Notes: generated from the letters alone by a model not told the origin. A stretch of DNA of 64,000 bases from Afipia sp. (GCA_016201045.1 JACQDM010000007.1:310001-374000), one strand, 5' to 3'. Shown: positions 26,497-36,263, counted from the first letter of the stretch. Program-made: numbers and translations.

Positions 26497-26860
26497 TCAA
26501 TTTCCCCCATCGGCCTTCGCACAACGCGTGGCCGAATTTTTCTCCTGCTCGTCCCCGGCATGAAACCTTGGAATTTCACCCGGACCGGCAAGCTCCGGCA
26601 CGAATATGCAGTGAATTCCAAGTCCCGCGCAAGGTGCAATGCTGGGCAGCGAATGTGACAGATCGGCCAAATATCGGTTTGGCTGCAAATACTTGATTGA
26701 CCTGCATGGAGGTCCTTCGACCATCGTCGGGGAGGCGTTCGGTAACGGCAAATTAAGCCTGTTTCGTCCTCGCGGCAGCCATTCATCGAAAATTTCGGGT
26801 TTCGGCGCGACCATCGGCGGAATTTCATTTCCATTCCATTTTTATTCCGGGACGACGACG
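26497..26860. other. Divergent intergenic region livG / PAS_5 gene
   Basis: This 364-bp stretch separates the liv operon (minus) from the PAS-like gene (plus). It must carry both promoters. The right end has a pyrimidine-rich AT stretch of ATTTC/ATTCC repeats (26821-26847). I see no convincing sigma-54 site, terminator or palindromic operator. The plus frame stays open from 26639, but the upstream part does not look like protein. Confidence 0.5.
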
Positions 26861-27499
26861 ATGGGCGCGCCAAGCGTAGTGGGACTGGATCCGGCCGCGC
26901 CCTTTGAGAGCGCCAATCCGGCCGTCGTCAAATCGATCAAGCAACGCGACCTGCTCAACACGTGGCTGCGTCTCTACGCCAAGGACGAGCGGTTGCCCAA
27001 ATTCGACGATTACCAACCAGAGCGCATGTCGGAGGAATTACCCGACATTGTCTATTACACTGTCGATGGTACCGGACCGGAACCGCGTTTCATCATCGAC
27101 AGCGACGGCACGCGGATGTCGAATGCATATGGGACCACCGGCAAGGGCCGCTTCCTTGTCGACTATCTCGGCCCCAAGCTCGCCCCGATCGTGATTCCGA
27201 TCTATCAGGAATGCGTGCGCCGCCGCCTGCCGATTTACACGACATCGAAAGTCGACGATCTCTACGGCCGCAAGGTCGATTACGAGCGGCTGCTGATGCC
27301 GTTCTCGGAAGGCGCGGGCGTCAACCGCATCATCGCCTCACTCAAGACGATCAGCGACGAGGGCGGATTCGAGATCCGCAACCTGATGCGCGCCAACGAC
27401 GTGTTGCCGATCTACACCTTCAAATCGGTGATTGACCGCGACCTGTACCACAAGCGGCCCGGCAAGATCGCACCGGGCGACGTGATCGAGTTCGGCTAG
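26861..27499 (+). CDS. PAS_5-type (PAS domain) soluble protein
   Basis: A 212-residue protein. After about 25 N-terminal residues it shows IKQRDLLNTWLRLYAKDERLPKFDDYQPERMSEELPDIVYYTV, then RFIIDSDGTRMSNAYGTTGKGRFLVDYL. This resembles the PAS_5 family of alphaproteobacteria (sensor-type fold of unknown ligand). There is no output domain. I use the ATG at 26861; the longer frame from 26639 has no homologue-like sequence. It is convergent with dctA, one base between stops. Confidence 0.6.
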   Translation: MGAPSVVGLDPAAPFESANPAVVKSIKQRDLLNTWLRLYAKDERLPKFDDYQPERMSEELPDIVYYTVDGTGPEPRFIIDSDGTRMSNAYGTTGKGRFLVDYLGPKLAPIVIPIYQECVRRRLPIYTTSKVDDLYGRKVDYERLLMPFSEGAGVNRIIASLKTISDEGGFEIRNLMRANDVLPIYTFKSVIDRDLYHKRPGKIAPGDVIEFG

Positions 27500-27500
27500 C

Positions 27501-28853
27501 TTAAGCCTTCGCCGGCATCCGCTCCATCGCCTCGCCGAGTTCGATGGGGTGAGCCATCGCCTCATGCAGCTTGTCCTTGTCGAGCTCGCCTTCCCAGCGC
27601 GACAGCACCACTGTCGCGACGCCGTTGCCGACGAGATTGGTCAGCGCGCGGCACTCGCTCATGAACTTGTCGATGCCGACGAGAATGGCGAGCGAGGCAA
27701 TCGGAATATCCGGCACGATTGCGAGCGTCGCGGCGAGCGTGATGAAGCCGGCACCCGTAACGCCGGACGCGCCCTTCGAGGTGATGATGGCGACGCCGAG
27801 AATTCCCAATTCCTGCCAGATTGTGAGATGCGTGTTGGTGGCCTGCGCGAGAAACAGTGTCGCCAGCGTCATGTAGATATTGGTGCCGTCGAGGTTGAAG
27901 CTGTAGCCGGTCGGGATCACGAGACCGACGACGCCGCGCGAGGCACCGAGGCGCTCCATCTTCTGGATCATCTGCGGCAGCACGGTTTCGGACGACGAGG
28001 TGCCGAGCACGATCAGCAATTCATCCTTGATGTAGCCGATGAATCGCATAATCGAGAATCCCGAGAAGCGCGCGATTGCGCCAAGCACGAACAGCACGAA
28101 CAGCAGGCTTGTGAGATAGAACGTGCCGATCAATGCCGCGAGATTCCACAACGACCCGAGCCCGTAGGCGCCCACTGTAAATGCCATCGCGCCGAACGCG
28201 CCGATGGGAGCGGCGCGCACGATGATGCGGATCACGCCGAAGAACACTTTGGCCGCCATGTCGATGGCGTGCGCGATGGGTTCTCCCGCAGGGCCGAGAT
28301 AGGCGATGGCGAAACCTGACAGGATCGAAACCAGCAACACTTGCAGCAGATCGCCGTTGGCCAGCGCGCCGATGAAGCTGTTGGGAATGATCGCCATCAG
28401 ATGCGCGACGATTCCGTCCTCCTTCGCCTTGGTGACGTAAGTCGCGACCGCCTTGGTATCGAGCGACGCCGGATCGATGTTGAATCCGCTGCCGGGCTGG
28501 ATCAATTCGCCGACGACGAGGCCGACGATCAGCGCGATGGTCGAGACGATTTCAAAGTAGAGCAGCGCCTTCAGTCCGACGCGGCCGACGCGCTTGAGAT
28601 CGCCCATCGAGGAAATGCCGTGGACGACGGTGCAGAAAATCACCGGCGCGATCATCATCTTGATCAGCGCGATGAAGCCGTCGCCAAGCGGTTTCAGCGC
28701 CTTGCCGGTATTCGGATAGAAGTGACCGATCGCGATGCCGATGGCGATTGCGATCAGCACCTGCACGTAAAGGATGGTGTACCAGGGCCCGCTTGGTGCC
28801 GGAGTCGGCAGTTTTGTCAGTGCGCGTTTGGACGAAGAAGCAGCCTTGGCCAT
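27501..28853 (-). CDS. dctA: C4-dicarboxylate transporter DctA
   Basis: A 450-residue Na+/H+ dicarboxylate symporter of the glutamate-transporter fold: [19 protein letters not shown], then [16 protein letters not shown], then the serine-rich hairpin [14 protein letters not shown] and [19 protein letters not shown], all hallmark transport-site motifs. It imports succinate, fumarate and malate. The frame extends to 29009, but that upstream part is non-coding; the start is the ATG at 28853 ([13 protein letters not shown]). The neighbouring dctBD sensor-regulator is not in the window. Confidence 0.94.
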   Translation of the reverse strand: MAKAASSSKRALTKLPTPAPSGPWYTILYVQVLIAIAIGIAIGHFYPNTGKALKPLGDGFIALIKMMIAPVIFCTVVHGISSMGDLKRVGRVGLKALLYFEIVSTIALIVGLVVGELIQPGSGFNIDPASLDTKAVATYVTKAKEDGIVAHLMAIIPNSFIGALANGDLLQVLLVSILSGFAIAYLGPAGEPIAHAIDMAAKVFFGVIRIIVRAAPIGAFGAMAFTVGAYGLGSLWNLAALIGTFYLTSLLFVLFVLGAIARFSGFSIMRFIGYIKDELLIVLGTSSSETVLPQMIQKMERLGASRGVVGLVIPTGYSFNLDGTNIYMTLATLFLAQATNTHLTIWQELGILGVAIITSKGASGVTGAGFITLAATLAIVPDIPIASLAILVGIDKFMSECRALTNLVGNGVATVVLSRWEGELDKDKLHEAMAHPIELGEAMERMPAKA

Positions 28854-29266
28854 GAAAATAATCCTGAATGCGGATGGGAATACCGGCAAATCGACCCTGC
28901 GCCAGAACGCCGCAGCGCTCAAGCGCATTTTCAAAACGCGCACAGCCGTGATTGTTCTCGCGGTGCAAAAGCACCCGAGGTGTAAATAACGTCGTCGCCC
29001 CCGAACCATGAGGGCGCGCGGAACGCCGGATGCGCGCGCGCATCCGCAGCCTCGCGTGCAAAAGTGAGAAGCACACGAGCGTAGTCGCCACGGTCACGCC
29101 GCTTCATCCGGCGTTCCGCACGCGATGACTTCAATTGGCTTGCTCCGCGAACAGGACCCCCGGAGGCCGATCCATGTGTCGTGCCCCCGTTCATGGCGCA
29201 AGGCGAAGCGCCGGGACCTCGCGGTTTGGGCCAATTCGCACGCGGCGTGGTCGTCATGCATGGCGG

Positions 29267-29302
29267 AATAAAAAAGGCCCGGTGCTTTTGGCACCGCGCC
29301 TC
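29267..29302 (-). terminator. Intrinsic terminator downstream of ArsC-family gene
   Basis: Read on minus: 10-bp stem GGCGCGGTGC / GCACCGGGCC (one mismatch) with a five-base loop (29286-29290), followed by TTTTTTATT. It lies 183 bp beyond the stop of the ArsC-family gene, so that transcript would have an unusually long 3' end, or a small RNA could end here. Confidence 0.7.
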
Positions 29303-29386
29303 AATCAAACCGCCGCGCATCGAACACCGCGCGCAGCCACCGCATCCCGCCCCGCGTATCGTGACGATCGCGAGCCGCCCCTCAAA

Positions 29387-29401
29387 GTGAGGCGGGACAG
29401 G
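29387..29401. repeat. 15-bp inverted repeat, left arm
   Basis: GTGAGGCGGGACAGG, whose exact reverse complement is at 29883-29897. The two arms bracket the ArsC-family gene, about 480 bp apart. The motif GGGGATAG also follows on the left (29429-29436) and has its complement CTATCCCC just after the right arm. Confidence 0.6.
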
Positions 29402-29484
29402 TGTGAAGATAAATGCGGTTCAGTGAGCGGGGATAGTAATGTTTGTCACGAAATGTTGCAGGCGGTCGCGCCGCGCGATTTGCA

Positions 29485-29829
29485 TCAAAACACTTTCGCG
29501 TAGTCTTCCGGCTTGAAGCCGACCAGCAGCTTCTTGCCCGCTTCCAGCACCGGCCGCTTGATCATCGAGGGCTGCGCGAGCATCAGCGCCAGCGCCTTCT
29601 TCTCGGTGATGTTCTCTTTGTCCTTGTCCGGCAATTTGCGGAACGTGGTGCCGGCGCGATTGAGCAGCGTTTCCCAACCGACATGTTTGGCCCATGCCTC
29701 AAGATGCGCCTTGTCGATGCCCTGCGTCTTGTAATCGTGAAACGCATAGTCGACGCCGCGCTTGTCGAGCCACGCGCGCGCCTTCTTCATCGTGTCGCAG
29801 TTCTTGATGCCGTAGATGGTGATGGGCAC
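29485..29829 (-). CDS. ArsC/Spx family protein (YffB type)
   Basis: A 114-residue thioredoxin-fold protein with a single active-site Cys in YGIKNCDTMKKARAWLD, the YffB signature, and the VLEAGKKLLVGFKPEDY end. YffB proteins are glutathione-dependent thiol reductases of uncertain role, distinct from true arsenate reductase. The Arg residues of classical ArsC are not clearly present. It stands alone, divergent from arsR, and is bracketed by a 15-bp inverted repeat. Confidence 0.85.
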   Translation of the reverse strand: MPITIYGIKNCDTMKKARAWLDKRGVDYAFHDYKTQGIDKAHLEAWAKHVGWETLLNRAGTTFRKLPDKDKENITEKKALALMLAQPSMIKRPVLEAGKKLLVGFKPEDYAKVF

Positions 29830-29882
29830 GACGTACTCCCGCTCATTTCGCTATTTCTTATAGAGTACGAATGCGGTTTTGG

Positions 29883-29897
29883 CCTGTCCCGCCTCAC
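29883..29897. repeat. 15-bp inverted repeat, right arm
   Basis: CCTGTCCCGCCTCAC, the exact reverse complement of 29387-29401. It lies between the ArsC-family start codon and the arsR promoter. Confidence 0.6.
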
Positions 29898-29933
29898 CTA
29901 TCCCCATCTCTGCAAAATCAATCAGAAACCCCA

Positions 29934-29962
29934 TTGACATGGGCCTCCTTTGTATTTAAGTA
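29934..29962 (+). promoter_or_regulatory. arsR promoter
   Basis: A perfect -35 TTGACA (29934-29939), a 17-bp spacer and TAAGTA as -10 (29957-29962). The -10 lies inside the palindromic operator, and the ATG of the ArsR gene follows 24 bp later. Confidence 0.6.
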
Positions 29963-29974
29963 CTTACTTAAATA
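29953..29974. promoter_or_regulatory. Palindromic operator of the ArsR-type repressor
   Basis: TATTTAAGTA-CT-TACTTAAATA is a perfect 10+2+10 dyad. It covers the -10 region of the promoter of the arsR-AHSA1 pair, ending 11 bp before the ATG. This position and symmetry are those of an autoregulatory ArsR/SmtB operator. Confidence 0.75.
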
Positions 29975-29985
29975 AAGATCGGTTC

Positions 29986-30309
29986 ATGGATCATCTCTCC
30001 ACCACCTTCAAAGCCCTCGCCGATCCCACGCGGCGCGCGATTCTGGCGCGGCTGGCGCGCGGTGAAACGTCGGTGATGGAATTGGCGAAGCCGTTCGACA
30101 TGAGCCTGCCGGCGGTGTCGCAGCATCTGAAGGTTCTGGAGGGCGCGGGCCTCATCAGGCGCGGGCGCGACGCGCAGTGGCGCCCCTGCACGCTCGACGC
30201 GCGCGGCATCAAAGACGCGACGCAGTGGCTCGATCAATACCGCAAGTTCTGGGACGAGAGCTTCGGCAAGCTCGACACATATCTCAAGGATGTTCAGTCA
30301 AAAGGGTGA
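29986..30309 (+). CDS. ArsR family winged-helix repressor
   Basis: A 107-residue protein: TTFKALADPTRRAILARLARGE, then SVMELAKPFDMSLPAVSQHLKVLEGAGLI, the recognition helix and wing. No metal-binding Cys motif (ELCVCDL) is present, so it is not a metal sensor of the classic type. It belongs to the group paired with AHSA1/SRPBCC proteins, as here with the next gene 4 bp away. The ATG at 29986 is used; the longer frame from 29950 runs through the operator. Confidence 0.9.
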   Translation: MDHLSTTFKALADPTRRAILARLARGETSVMELAKPFDMSLPAVSQHLKVLEGAGLIRRGRDAQWRPCTLDARGIKDATQWLDQYRKFWDESFGKLDTYLKDVQSKG

Positions 30310-30313
30310 TGCG

Positions 30314-30793
30314 ATGACGACGATGAAGGTGACGGCGAGCGTACCGGACGATCAGCCGGTGATTACGATGGAGCGCGAATTCGCCGCTCCGCCATCCGTG
30401 CTGTTTCGCGCCTTCACCGATCCCGATGCGATGAAAGTCTGGTATGGGCCGAACGGATTCACCATCACGGTGATCGCAATGGACTTTCGTGTCGGCGGAC
30501 AGTTCCGATTCACGATGCACGGACCCGACGGCACCGATTATCCCAACCGGATGATCTATCGCGAGATCGTGCCCTCAACGCGCCTCGCCTATCTGCATGG
30601 CTCCGACATCGACAACGACCCCCGGGCATTCGATGTCGTCAACACGTTCAGGGCAATCGAAGCCGGCCGCACCTTGTTGACGCGCGTTTCGACCTTCTCC
30701 TCCATCGAGGCGCGCAACGCCGTGATGAAGTTCGGCGCGGTCGAACTCGGCAAGCAGACGTTGGAGAAACTGGCGGTGTATCTGAAAGTGTAG
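30314..30793 (+). CDS. SRPBCC (AHSA1-like) protein
   Basis: A 159-residue protein of the AHSA1/CalC type: ITMEREFAAPPSVLFRAFTDPDAMKVWYGPNGF is diagnostic, followed by DFRVGGQFRFTMHGPDG. It should bind a hydrophobic small molecule. Four bases separate it from the arsR stop, and AAAGGG at the arsR end serves as Shine-Dalgarno; the ATG at 30314 is preferred to an upstream one at 30290. Coregulation with the ArsR repressor suggests the pair senses and handles the same ligand, which is an inference. Confidence 0.85.
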   Translation: MTTMKVTASVPDDQPVITMEREFAAPPSVLFRAFTDPDAMKVWYGPNGFTITVIAMDFRVGGQFRFTMHGPDGTDYPNRMIYREIVPSTRLAYLHGSDIDNDPRAFDVVNTFRAIEAGRTLLTRVSTFSSIEARNAVMKFGAVELGKQTLEKLAVYLKV

Positions 30794-30798
30794 GCGCG

Positions 30799-32223
30799 TT
30801 ACTTGAGGCGGAAGCCCATGCGGAACGCGCCCCAGTGGCGGCCGCGCACGAAGATCGGCGATGACAGGTCTTTCATCAGCACGAAATTGCCGCCGCCCAT
30901 GTCGCGGCGGTAGGTCTGCAGCATGAAGGGCTTGGTGTTGGCACCGACCTTCTTCACCGCGCGGTCGTTGAACAGGCGGCGGTTGCGGCAGTTGGCGTTG
31001 TTCCAGACCGGGTCCTTGCCCTGCGGCTGGCGATAGTTCGGATTGTGCGTCGGCAGATACCCGCCCTTCGCCCAGGCCACGCTGAACACGACCCGCGGAT
31101 CGACGGTCTGGATCGGATCCTGAATCGGCGGCAGCACGCGATCGGTGAACGCGACATAGTCGGTCAGATATTGTTTCGGATCGGTGCCCGGAATTTCGCG
31201 GTAGTTCTCGTCGAACAGCTGCTCGAGCTTGATCTCGCCCTTGGCGGCCGCATCCTCGAACACCTGCGTGATGCGCCTGGCTGCATCCATCACAACCGGC
31301 ACCAGCGCGCCGTCGGCCGTCTCCATGCCGCTGTCGGCAATCGACTGGATCAGCAGTTCGGACGATTCAAGCACGGCTTCGACGCGATCGTCGGCAGTCT
31401 TCAGATCCTTCGACGACAATTCCACGCCCTTGGCGAGCTCGCTCAATTCCGCAATCACGGTGTCGCACTGACCGAGATTGGCACCCGCGGCGCTTGCGAT
31501 GGCATCGACGTCGCGTCCGACGACGGCAAAATCCTGATGCACCGGGCCGATGACGTCGCGAATCTTGTCGGCCCCCTCGCCCGCATCCTTGGCGTGACGG
31601 GTCGCGGCCAAACTCTCTTCGATCAAGCGCGCGACTTCCGCGTCGAGATTGCGCACGGTGTCGCCGATCTGCAATGTCGCGGTGCGCGTCGCGTCCGCAA
31701 GACTTTTGACTTCAGCCGCGACGACGGCGAAGCCCTTGCCGGCAGTGCCCGCGCGCGCCGCTTCGATGGTAGCGTTGAGCGCAAGAAGATTGGTCTGCTT
31801 GGCGATGGTTTCGATCACGGCGGAAACCTTCGCGACTTCCGACAGCACCGCGCTGACCGAGCCGAGCCGCTCTTCCATGCGCGTGACCGAGCCGATGAGA
31901 TCGGTTGTATGCTTGGCGGAGGAATCGACGGCTTGGCGCGCATCGCCGATTTCGTTCACCGCGCTCGATGTCGCGGTCTGCACGGCGCGTGCGGCCTCGT
32001 CGATGCTGCGGTTGGCTTCGACCATCGAGGTCGCCGCTTCCGTCAGATGGCCGAACTGCGCCGACTGATGCGACACGCGGTCAGCGACGAAATTGAGATT
32101 GCCGAGCACGTCCGCGAGTTCGACGCCGAGCTGGCCGATACCATTGGACAAATCGTCGAGCAGCGCCGTGCTGTTCGGCGGCGGATTGTCGGCGGCGGGC
32201 TTGAGGGCGGGAGCGCTGGTCAT
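30799..32223 (-). CDS. Soluble methyl-accepting chemotaxis protein with C-terminal sensor-like domain
   Basis: A 474-residue protein without any membrane helix. Residues ~20-280 are a coiled coil with the MCP signalling hairpin ([36 protein letters not shown]). The last ~160 residues form a separate domain with [33 protein letters not shown] and [19 protein letters not shown]. This resembles a Cache-like C-terminal domain known in some alphaproteobacterial receptors. The sensor is therefore after, not before, the signalling part, and in the cytoplasm. No che genes are nearby. Confidence 0.85.
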   Translation of the reverse strand: MTSAPALKPAADNPPPNSTALLDDLSNGIGQLGVELADVLGNLNFVADRVSHQSAQFGHLTEAATSMVEANRSIDEAARAVQTATSSAVNEIGDARQAVDSSAKHTTDLIGSVTRMEERLGSVSAVLSEVAKVSAVIETIAKQTNLLALNATIEAARAGTAGKGFAVVAAEVKSLADATRTATLQIGDTVRNLDAEVARLIEESLAATRHAKDAGEGADKIRDVIGPVHQDFAVVGRDVDAIASAAGANLGQCDTVIAELSELAKGVELSSKDLKTADDRVEAVLESSELLIQSIADSGMETADGALVPVVMDAARRITQVFEDAAAKGEIKLEQLFDENYREIPGTDPKQYLTDYVAFTDRVLPPIQDPIQTVDPRVVFSVAWAKGGYLPTHNPNYRQPQGKDPVWNNANCRNRRLFNDRAVKKVGANTKPFMLQTYRRDMGGGNFVLMKDLSSPIFVRGRHWGAFRMGFRLK

Positions 32224-32348
32224 CCGGCGGCGGTAACCATTCGTTAATACAGAGCGCGAATTTACAGCCGAAAGATGAATAACTTATTCCGAAGCGCCGA
32301 TTCGGGGAGCGAATTGCTTACGAAATAGCCGGAATGCGAGGAGCTATC

Positions 32349-32696
32349 TCATGCCTTGCCATCGTCCATCGTGACGATCACAGCCGCGTTTGCAATCACA
32401 ATGGAGTCGCCGCCGCTTTGCGCGGGGATTTCGAGGCCGCCCTTCACGGCCTTCACCGTCACGGTGCCGTAGGGCAATTCCTTCGCCACGGCCGCCGTAT
32501 CGACGCCCTCGGGATTCGGAACCCCGACGGTCACGTCGACGAACATGTCGTCGCGCGTTTTCCCGATCAGCGGAAAGAAACTGATGCTGGAATGGCGGAT
32601 CGCATCGGACACCGCGCGCCGCGCGGCTTTCGTGGCGTCCTTGCCGTGAACGTCGACGCCCATGCCCATCTCGGTGATACAGCGAACGCGTGCCAT
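32349..32696 (-). CDS. Lin0512 family protein
   Basis: A 115-residue protein starting MARVRCITEMGMGVDVHGKDATKAARRAV, with AIRHSSISFFPLIG and VGVPNPEGVD: the Lin0512 family of small alpha/beta proteins of unknown function. It starts 3 bp after the guaA stop and probably depends on guaA transcription and translation. The family often sits next to nucleotide or amino-acid genes, but no reaction has been assigned that I know of. Confidence 0.8.
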   Translation of the reverse strand: MARVRCITEMGMGVDVHGKDATKAARRAVSDAIRHSSISFFPLIGKTRDDMFVDVTVGVPNPEGVDTAAVAKELPYGTVTVKAVKGGLEIPAQSGGDSIVIANAAVIVTMDDGKA

Positions 32697-32699
32697 TTT

Positions 32700-34310
32700 T
32701 TACTCCCACTCAATCGTGCCGGGTGGCTTCGAGGTCACGTCGTAAACCACGCGGTTGACGCCCTTCACCTCGTTGATGATGCGCGTTGCGGTCTCGCCGA
32801 GGAACGCCATGTCGAAGTGATAAAAGTCCGCCGTCATGCCGTCGGTCGATGTGACTGCGCGTAAGCCCACGACATATTCGTAAGTACGCCCGTCGCCCAT
32901 GACGCCGACGGTCTTCACCGGCAACAAGACTGCGAACGCCTGCCAGATGGTGTCGTACAAACCCGCTTTGCGGATTTGATCGATGTAAACCGCATCCGCC
33001 TCGCGCAGGATGTCGAGCTTCTCGCGCGTGATCTCGCCCGGGCAGCGGATCGCAAGGCCCGGCCCTGGGAACGGATGACGGCCAACGAAAATATCCGGCA
33101 ACCCCAATTCACGCCCGAGCGCCCGCACCTCATCCTTGAACAGTTCGCGCAAGGGTTCGACGAGCTTCATGTTCATGCGCGCCGGCAATCCGCCGACATT
33201 GTGATGCGACTTGATCGTGACGCTCGGTCCGCCCGTGAACGATACGCTCTCGATCACGTCGGGGTAGAGCGTGCCCTGCGCGAGGAAATTCGCCGGACCT
33301 TTTCCCAAGGCTGCGATCTTCTTCGCCTCATCGTCGAACACGTCGATGAACAGTTTGCCGATGGTCTTGCGCTTCTGTTCGGGATCGGTGACGCCTTCGA
33401 GCGCATCGAGGAAAGTCTTCGACGCATCCACATGCACGAGCGGAATATTGTAGTGATGCCGGAACAGATCGACGACGGTTTTGCCTTCGTCCTTGCGCAG
33501 CATGCCGTGATCGACGAACACGCAGGTGAGCTGATCGCCGATGGCTTCGTGAATCAAAATCGCAGCGACGGATGAATCGACGCCGCCGGACAATCCGCAG
33601 ATCACCTTGCCCTTGCCGACTGTGCTGCGGATTTTTTCGACCGCTTCCTCGCGGAACGCGCGCATGGTCCAGTCGCCCTTGAGGCCTGCGACCTTGCGCA
33701 CGAAATTCTTGATGATCTTCGCACCGTCAGGCGTATGCACGACTTCAAGATGGAATTGCGTTGCGTAGAATTTGCGCTTGTCGTCGGCGATCACCGAAAT
33801 CGGCGAACCGGGCGCCTTCGCGACGGCACGGAATCCATCCGGCAGCTTGGTCACGCGGTCGCCGTGACTCATCCAGACGTAATGTTTTTCGCCGACCTTC
33901 CACACGCCGTCGAACAAAGCGCAGTCGTCCGTCACTTCGATCAGCGCGCGGCCGAACTCGCGGTGATGCCCTGCTTCGACCGTGCCGCCAAGCTGATGCG
34001 CCATCGTCTGCTCGCCGTAGCAGATGCCGAGAATGGGAACGCCCGCGTTCAAAATCGACATGGGCGCCGCCGGCGCGTCCTTGTCGAGCACCGACGCCGG
34101 GCCGCCCGAGAGAATGACCGCCTTCGGCTTCATCTCCTTGAACGCGGCTTCGGCCTTCTGGAACGGGACGATCTCCGAATAGACGCCGTCTTCGCGCACG
34201 CGCCGCGCAATCAGCTGCGTCACCTGCGAGCCGAAATCGACGATCAGAATCTTTTCGTGCGCGCCCGCCACGTCTGGCGTCACGGAGGCTTTCTGGCTTT
34301 GGGCTGTCAT
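32700..34310 (-). CDS. guaA: GMP synthase (glutamine-hydrolysing)
   Basis: GuaA converts XMP to GMP. A class I glutaminase domain ([21 protein letters not shown] near residue 20, nucleophile Cys in [15 protein letters not shown], His/Glu later) is followed by an ATP-pyrophosphatase domain with the P-loop [12 protein letters not shown] near 235, and the dimerisation domain ending KPPGTIEWE. 536 residues from the ATG at 34310 ([10 protein letters not shown]). The longer frame to 34367 is unlikely. guaB is 5 kb away on the same strand. Confidence 0.96.
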   Translation of the reverse strand: MTAQSQKASVTPDVAGAHEKILIVDFGSQVTQLIARRVREDGVYSEIVPFQKAEAAFKEMKPKAVILSGGPASVLDKDAPAAPMSILNAGVPILGICYGEQTMAHQLGGTVEAGHHREFGRALIEVTDDCALFDGVWKVGEKHYVWMSHGDRVTKLPDGFRAVAKAPGSPISVIADDKRKFYATQFHLEVVHTPDGAKIIKNFVRKVAGLKGDWTMRAFREEAVEKIRSTVGKGKVICGLSGGVDSSVAAILIHEAIGDQLTCVFVDHGMLRKDEGKTVVDLFRHHYNIPLVHVDASKTFLDALEGVTDPEQKRKTIGKLFIDVFDDEAKKIAALGKGPANFLAQGTLYPDVIESVSFTGGPSVTIKSHHNVGGLPARMNMKLVEPLRELFKDEVRALGRELGLPDIFVGRHPFPGPGLAIRCPGEITREKLDILREADAVYIDQIRKAGLYDTIWQAFAVLLPVKTVGVMGDGRTYEYVVGLRAVTSTDGMTADFYHFDMAFLGETATRIINEVKGVNRVVYDVTSKPPGTIEWE

Positions 34311-34380
34311 GGAGAGGAAATACGCGACCCATCGTAGAGTCGCAATGGGGCCGCGCGCATGGCGCAACCGCCTTCCACGC

Positions 34381-35679
34381 CTAATTCCGCTTCAAAATCG
34401 AGACGAAAAACCCGTCCGTGCCGGTGCGGCGCGGGGTCATCAGCAGGCCCTGTTCGGATTGCAGCGTAGCGGCGGTGAAGTCGGCTGCCTTGTCGGCGAG
34501 CGCGGCCACGGTCTGCGACGGCGGCACGACTGCGAATTCCGGGTGGCGCTTCACGAAGGCTGCGATCTGCTCGCCGTTTTCGGGCGGCAGCACCGAACAC
34601 GTTATATATGCGATGCGTCCGCCGGGTTTCACCAATGGCGCGGCCCGATCCAGCACCGCGATCTGGTCCTTGATGCGAACCTCCAGCGCGCCGGGCCGCA
34701 TCCGCCATTTCGCATCCGGATTGCGACGCCATGTGCCCGTGCCGGTACACGGCGCGTCGATCACGACGAGATCGGCACTCGCCTTGATGTCGCTCAAAGT
34801 GTCGTCCGGCCCCTTCGGCGTGCGCACATCGGCATTGTGAACGCCCGCGCGCGACAGCCGCTCATGGATCGGCGCGAGTTGCCGCTTGTCGCGGTCCGTC
34901 GCGATCAATCGCCCCTTGCCGCCCATCATGGCAGCCAGCGCCAGCGTCTTGCCGCCCGCGCCCGCGCACATGTCGATGACCTGCTCGCCGGGCTTTGTGC
35001 CCGTCAGCAATGCGGCAAGCTGCGAGCCTTCATCCTGCACTTCGATTGCGCCTTTGATGAAATCTTCTTCCGAATGGATTCCCGGATTGCGCGCACCGGC
35101 ATCGAGTGCGATGCGCAACCCCGTCGGCGACCACGGCGTCGCCGATGCGCCGAGATGTTTCATCGACGCCAGCACTTTTTCGCGCTTGGCTTTCAGCGCG
35201 TTGACGCGCAGGTCGAGCGGCGCGCGGCTCGCCATCGCGGTGGCTTCCGCCACGCGCTCGTCACCGAACACGGCTTTCAGATGCGGATCGAGCCATTCGG
35301 GATAGTCGCCGGCGACATGAGCCGGTGCGCCGTCGAGCGTGCGCGACGTCAGCGCATTTCGTTCGGCGGCGCTCAACGGCGCGGGCGCGTGTCCCTCGCC
35401 GTTGCAGAGTGCCGCAACCGCGTCGGCATTCAGTCCGCGTTCGAGCTTGAGCATGCCAAGCAATCGCGCGCGCGGCGTATCGGCATCCATCAGCCACGCC
35501 GCCGACGAACGCCGACGCAACACATCGAACACAAGCCCCGCAATCGCTGCACGGTCGCCCGAGCCCGCGAAGCGATGCGACCGGCCCCAGTCCTTCAGCG
35601 CGTCGGCTGCTGGAATGCGCTGCGCATCGATAGAGCCGAGAATCTCGATGGCTGCGGACAGCCGCGCGGCAGGTGTCAT
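34381..35679 (-). CDS. RsmB/NOP family class I SAM-dependent RNA methyltransferase
   Basis: A 432-residue 5-methylcytosine RNA methyltransferase. An N-terminal NusB-like helical region is followed by the catalytic domain with SAM motif [19 protein letters not shown], the first catalytic Cys in [19 protein letters not shown] and the second in [14 protein letters not shown]. 16S rRNA is the expected target, but several paralogues usually exist, so I do not assign rsmB itself. The gap to guaA is 70 bp and to the MAPEG gene 9 bp. Confidence 0.88.
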   Translation of the reverse strand: MTPAARLSAAIEILGSIDAQRIPAADALKDWGRSHRFAGSGDRAAIAGLVFDVLRRRSSAAWLMDADTPRARLLGMLKLERGLNADAVAALCNGEGHAPAPLSAAERNALTSRTLDGAPAHVAGDYPEWLDPHLKAVFGDERVAEATAMASRAPLDLRVNALKAKREKVLASMKHLGASATPWSPTGLRIALDAGARNPGIHSEEDFIKGAIEVQDEGSQLAALLTGTKPGEQVIDMCAGAGGKTLALAAMMGGKGRLIATDRDKRQLAPIHERLSRAGVHNADVRTPKGPDDTLSDIKASADLVVIDAPCTGTGTWRRNPDAKWRMRPGALEVRIKDQIAVLDRAAPLVKPGGRIAYITCSVLPPENGEQIAAFVKRHPEFAVVPPSQTVAALADKAADFTAATLQSEQGLLMTPRRTGTDGFFVSILKRN

Positions 35680-35688
35680 TCTCTTTCT

Positions 35689-36111
35689 TTAAATCGCGAG
35701 GAACAGCTTCAGCGCGAAATACACCCACATCGCCAAGAGCACCATCGCGCTCGCTGCAAAGAAGCCAAAGCGAAAGCGCAGATCGTTCGATGTCGCGTAG
35801 ATGACCGCATGCAGATAGCGGAGCGCGACGTACACCCAAGACAACAGCACGATCACGAGGTCGGCCTGCCGCAGCGGCAGCGCGAAAGCGATCAGCGCGA
35901 AAAACAGCACCGGCATTTCAAACAGGTTGACGTAGGTGTTGCTGATCTGCGTGGCCTGCTTGGGCCAGGCGTCCTGCCCGATCGCGATCTGGGAAACACG
36001 CACTTCCTTGGTCGAGATAGCGCGCGTGCGAACCCGGAACATTCCGAACATCACCGCAAAAATCAGGAAAACCAGCGCAAACACCGGCGCCAAAATCATC
36101 TGAACGCTCAT
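35689..36111 (-). CDS. MAPEG family membrane protein
   Basis: A 140-residue protein with four membrane helices and the MAPEG pattern: FRVRTRAIS, then FEMPVLFFALIAFAL and LSWVYVALRYLHAVIYAT. The family includes glutathione transferases and related membrane enzymes; bacterial members are mostly uncharacterised. The frame is open to 36279, but the ATG at 36111 (MSVQMILAPVFALVFLIF) starts the first helix. It is upstream of the RsmB-type gene. Confidence 0.82.
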   Translation of the reverse strand: MSVQMILAPVFALVFLIFAVMFGMFRVRTRAISTKEVRVSQIAIGQDAWPKQATQISNTYVNLFEMPVLFFALIAFALPLRQADLVIVLLSWVYVALRYLHAVIYATSNDLRFRFGFFAASAMVLLAMWVYFALKLFLAI

Positions 36112-36263
36112 CGAAAGACCCCCCTCTGCAAAATACGTCTCCGCTATAGCGGGCTGCCTTGCGCCTGACAATCGACAGCCTGTTTGAACCATTTCCCCGG
36201 TCGCTGCGACAAAGGAACGGAAGGCTCGCCCGGGGGCTTTGGGCGCAACAAAGGGAGGCTTTA

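Larger units (their letters stand above)
28854..29484. other. 631-bp non-coding region between dctA and ArsC-family gene
   Basis: No supported gene. It holds the dctA leader (28854-29000), a hairpin GGTGC-AAAA-GCACC at 28962-28975, a minus-strand terminator at 29267-29302, and one arm of a 15-bp inverted repeat (29387-29401). GC-rich open frames cross it in several phases. Their translations resemble, to my memory, recurrent spurious ORFs of Bradyrhizobium genomes, so part of it may be a dispersed intergenic repeat. No tRNA cloverleaf was found. Confidence 0.5.

Noticed and set aside
28931-29320. 129-codon minus-strand ORF upstream of dctA
   Set aside because: Lies in the non-coding region, overlaps the terminator at 29267-29302, has no Shine-Dalgarno, and reads like spurious repeat translation.
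34309-36168. 619-codon plus-strand ORF
   Set aside because: Antisense to the RsmB-type and MAPEG genes, which carry catalytic motifs. The shadow has high Arg/His content typical of GC-rich antisense frames.
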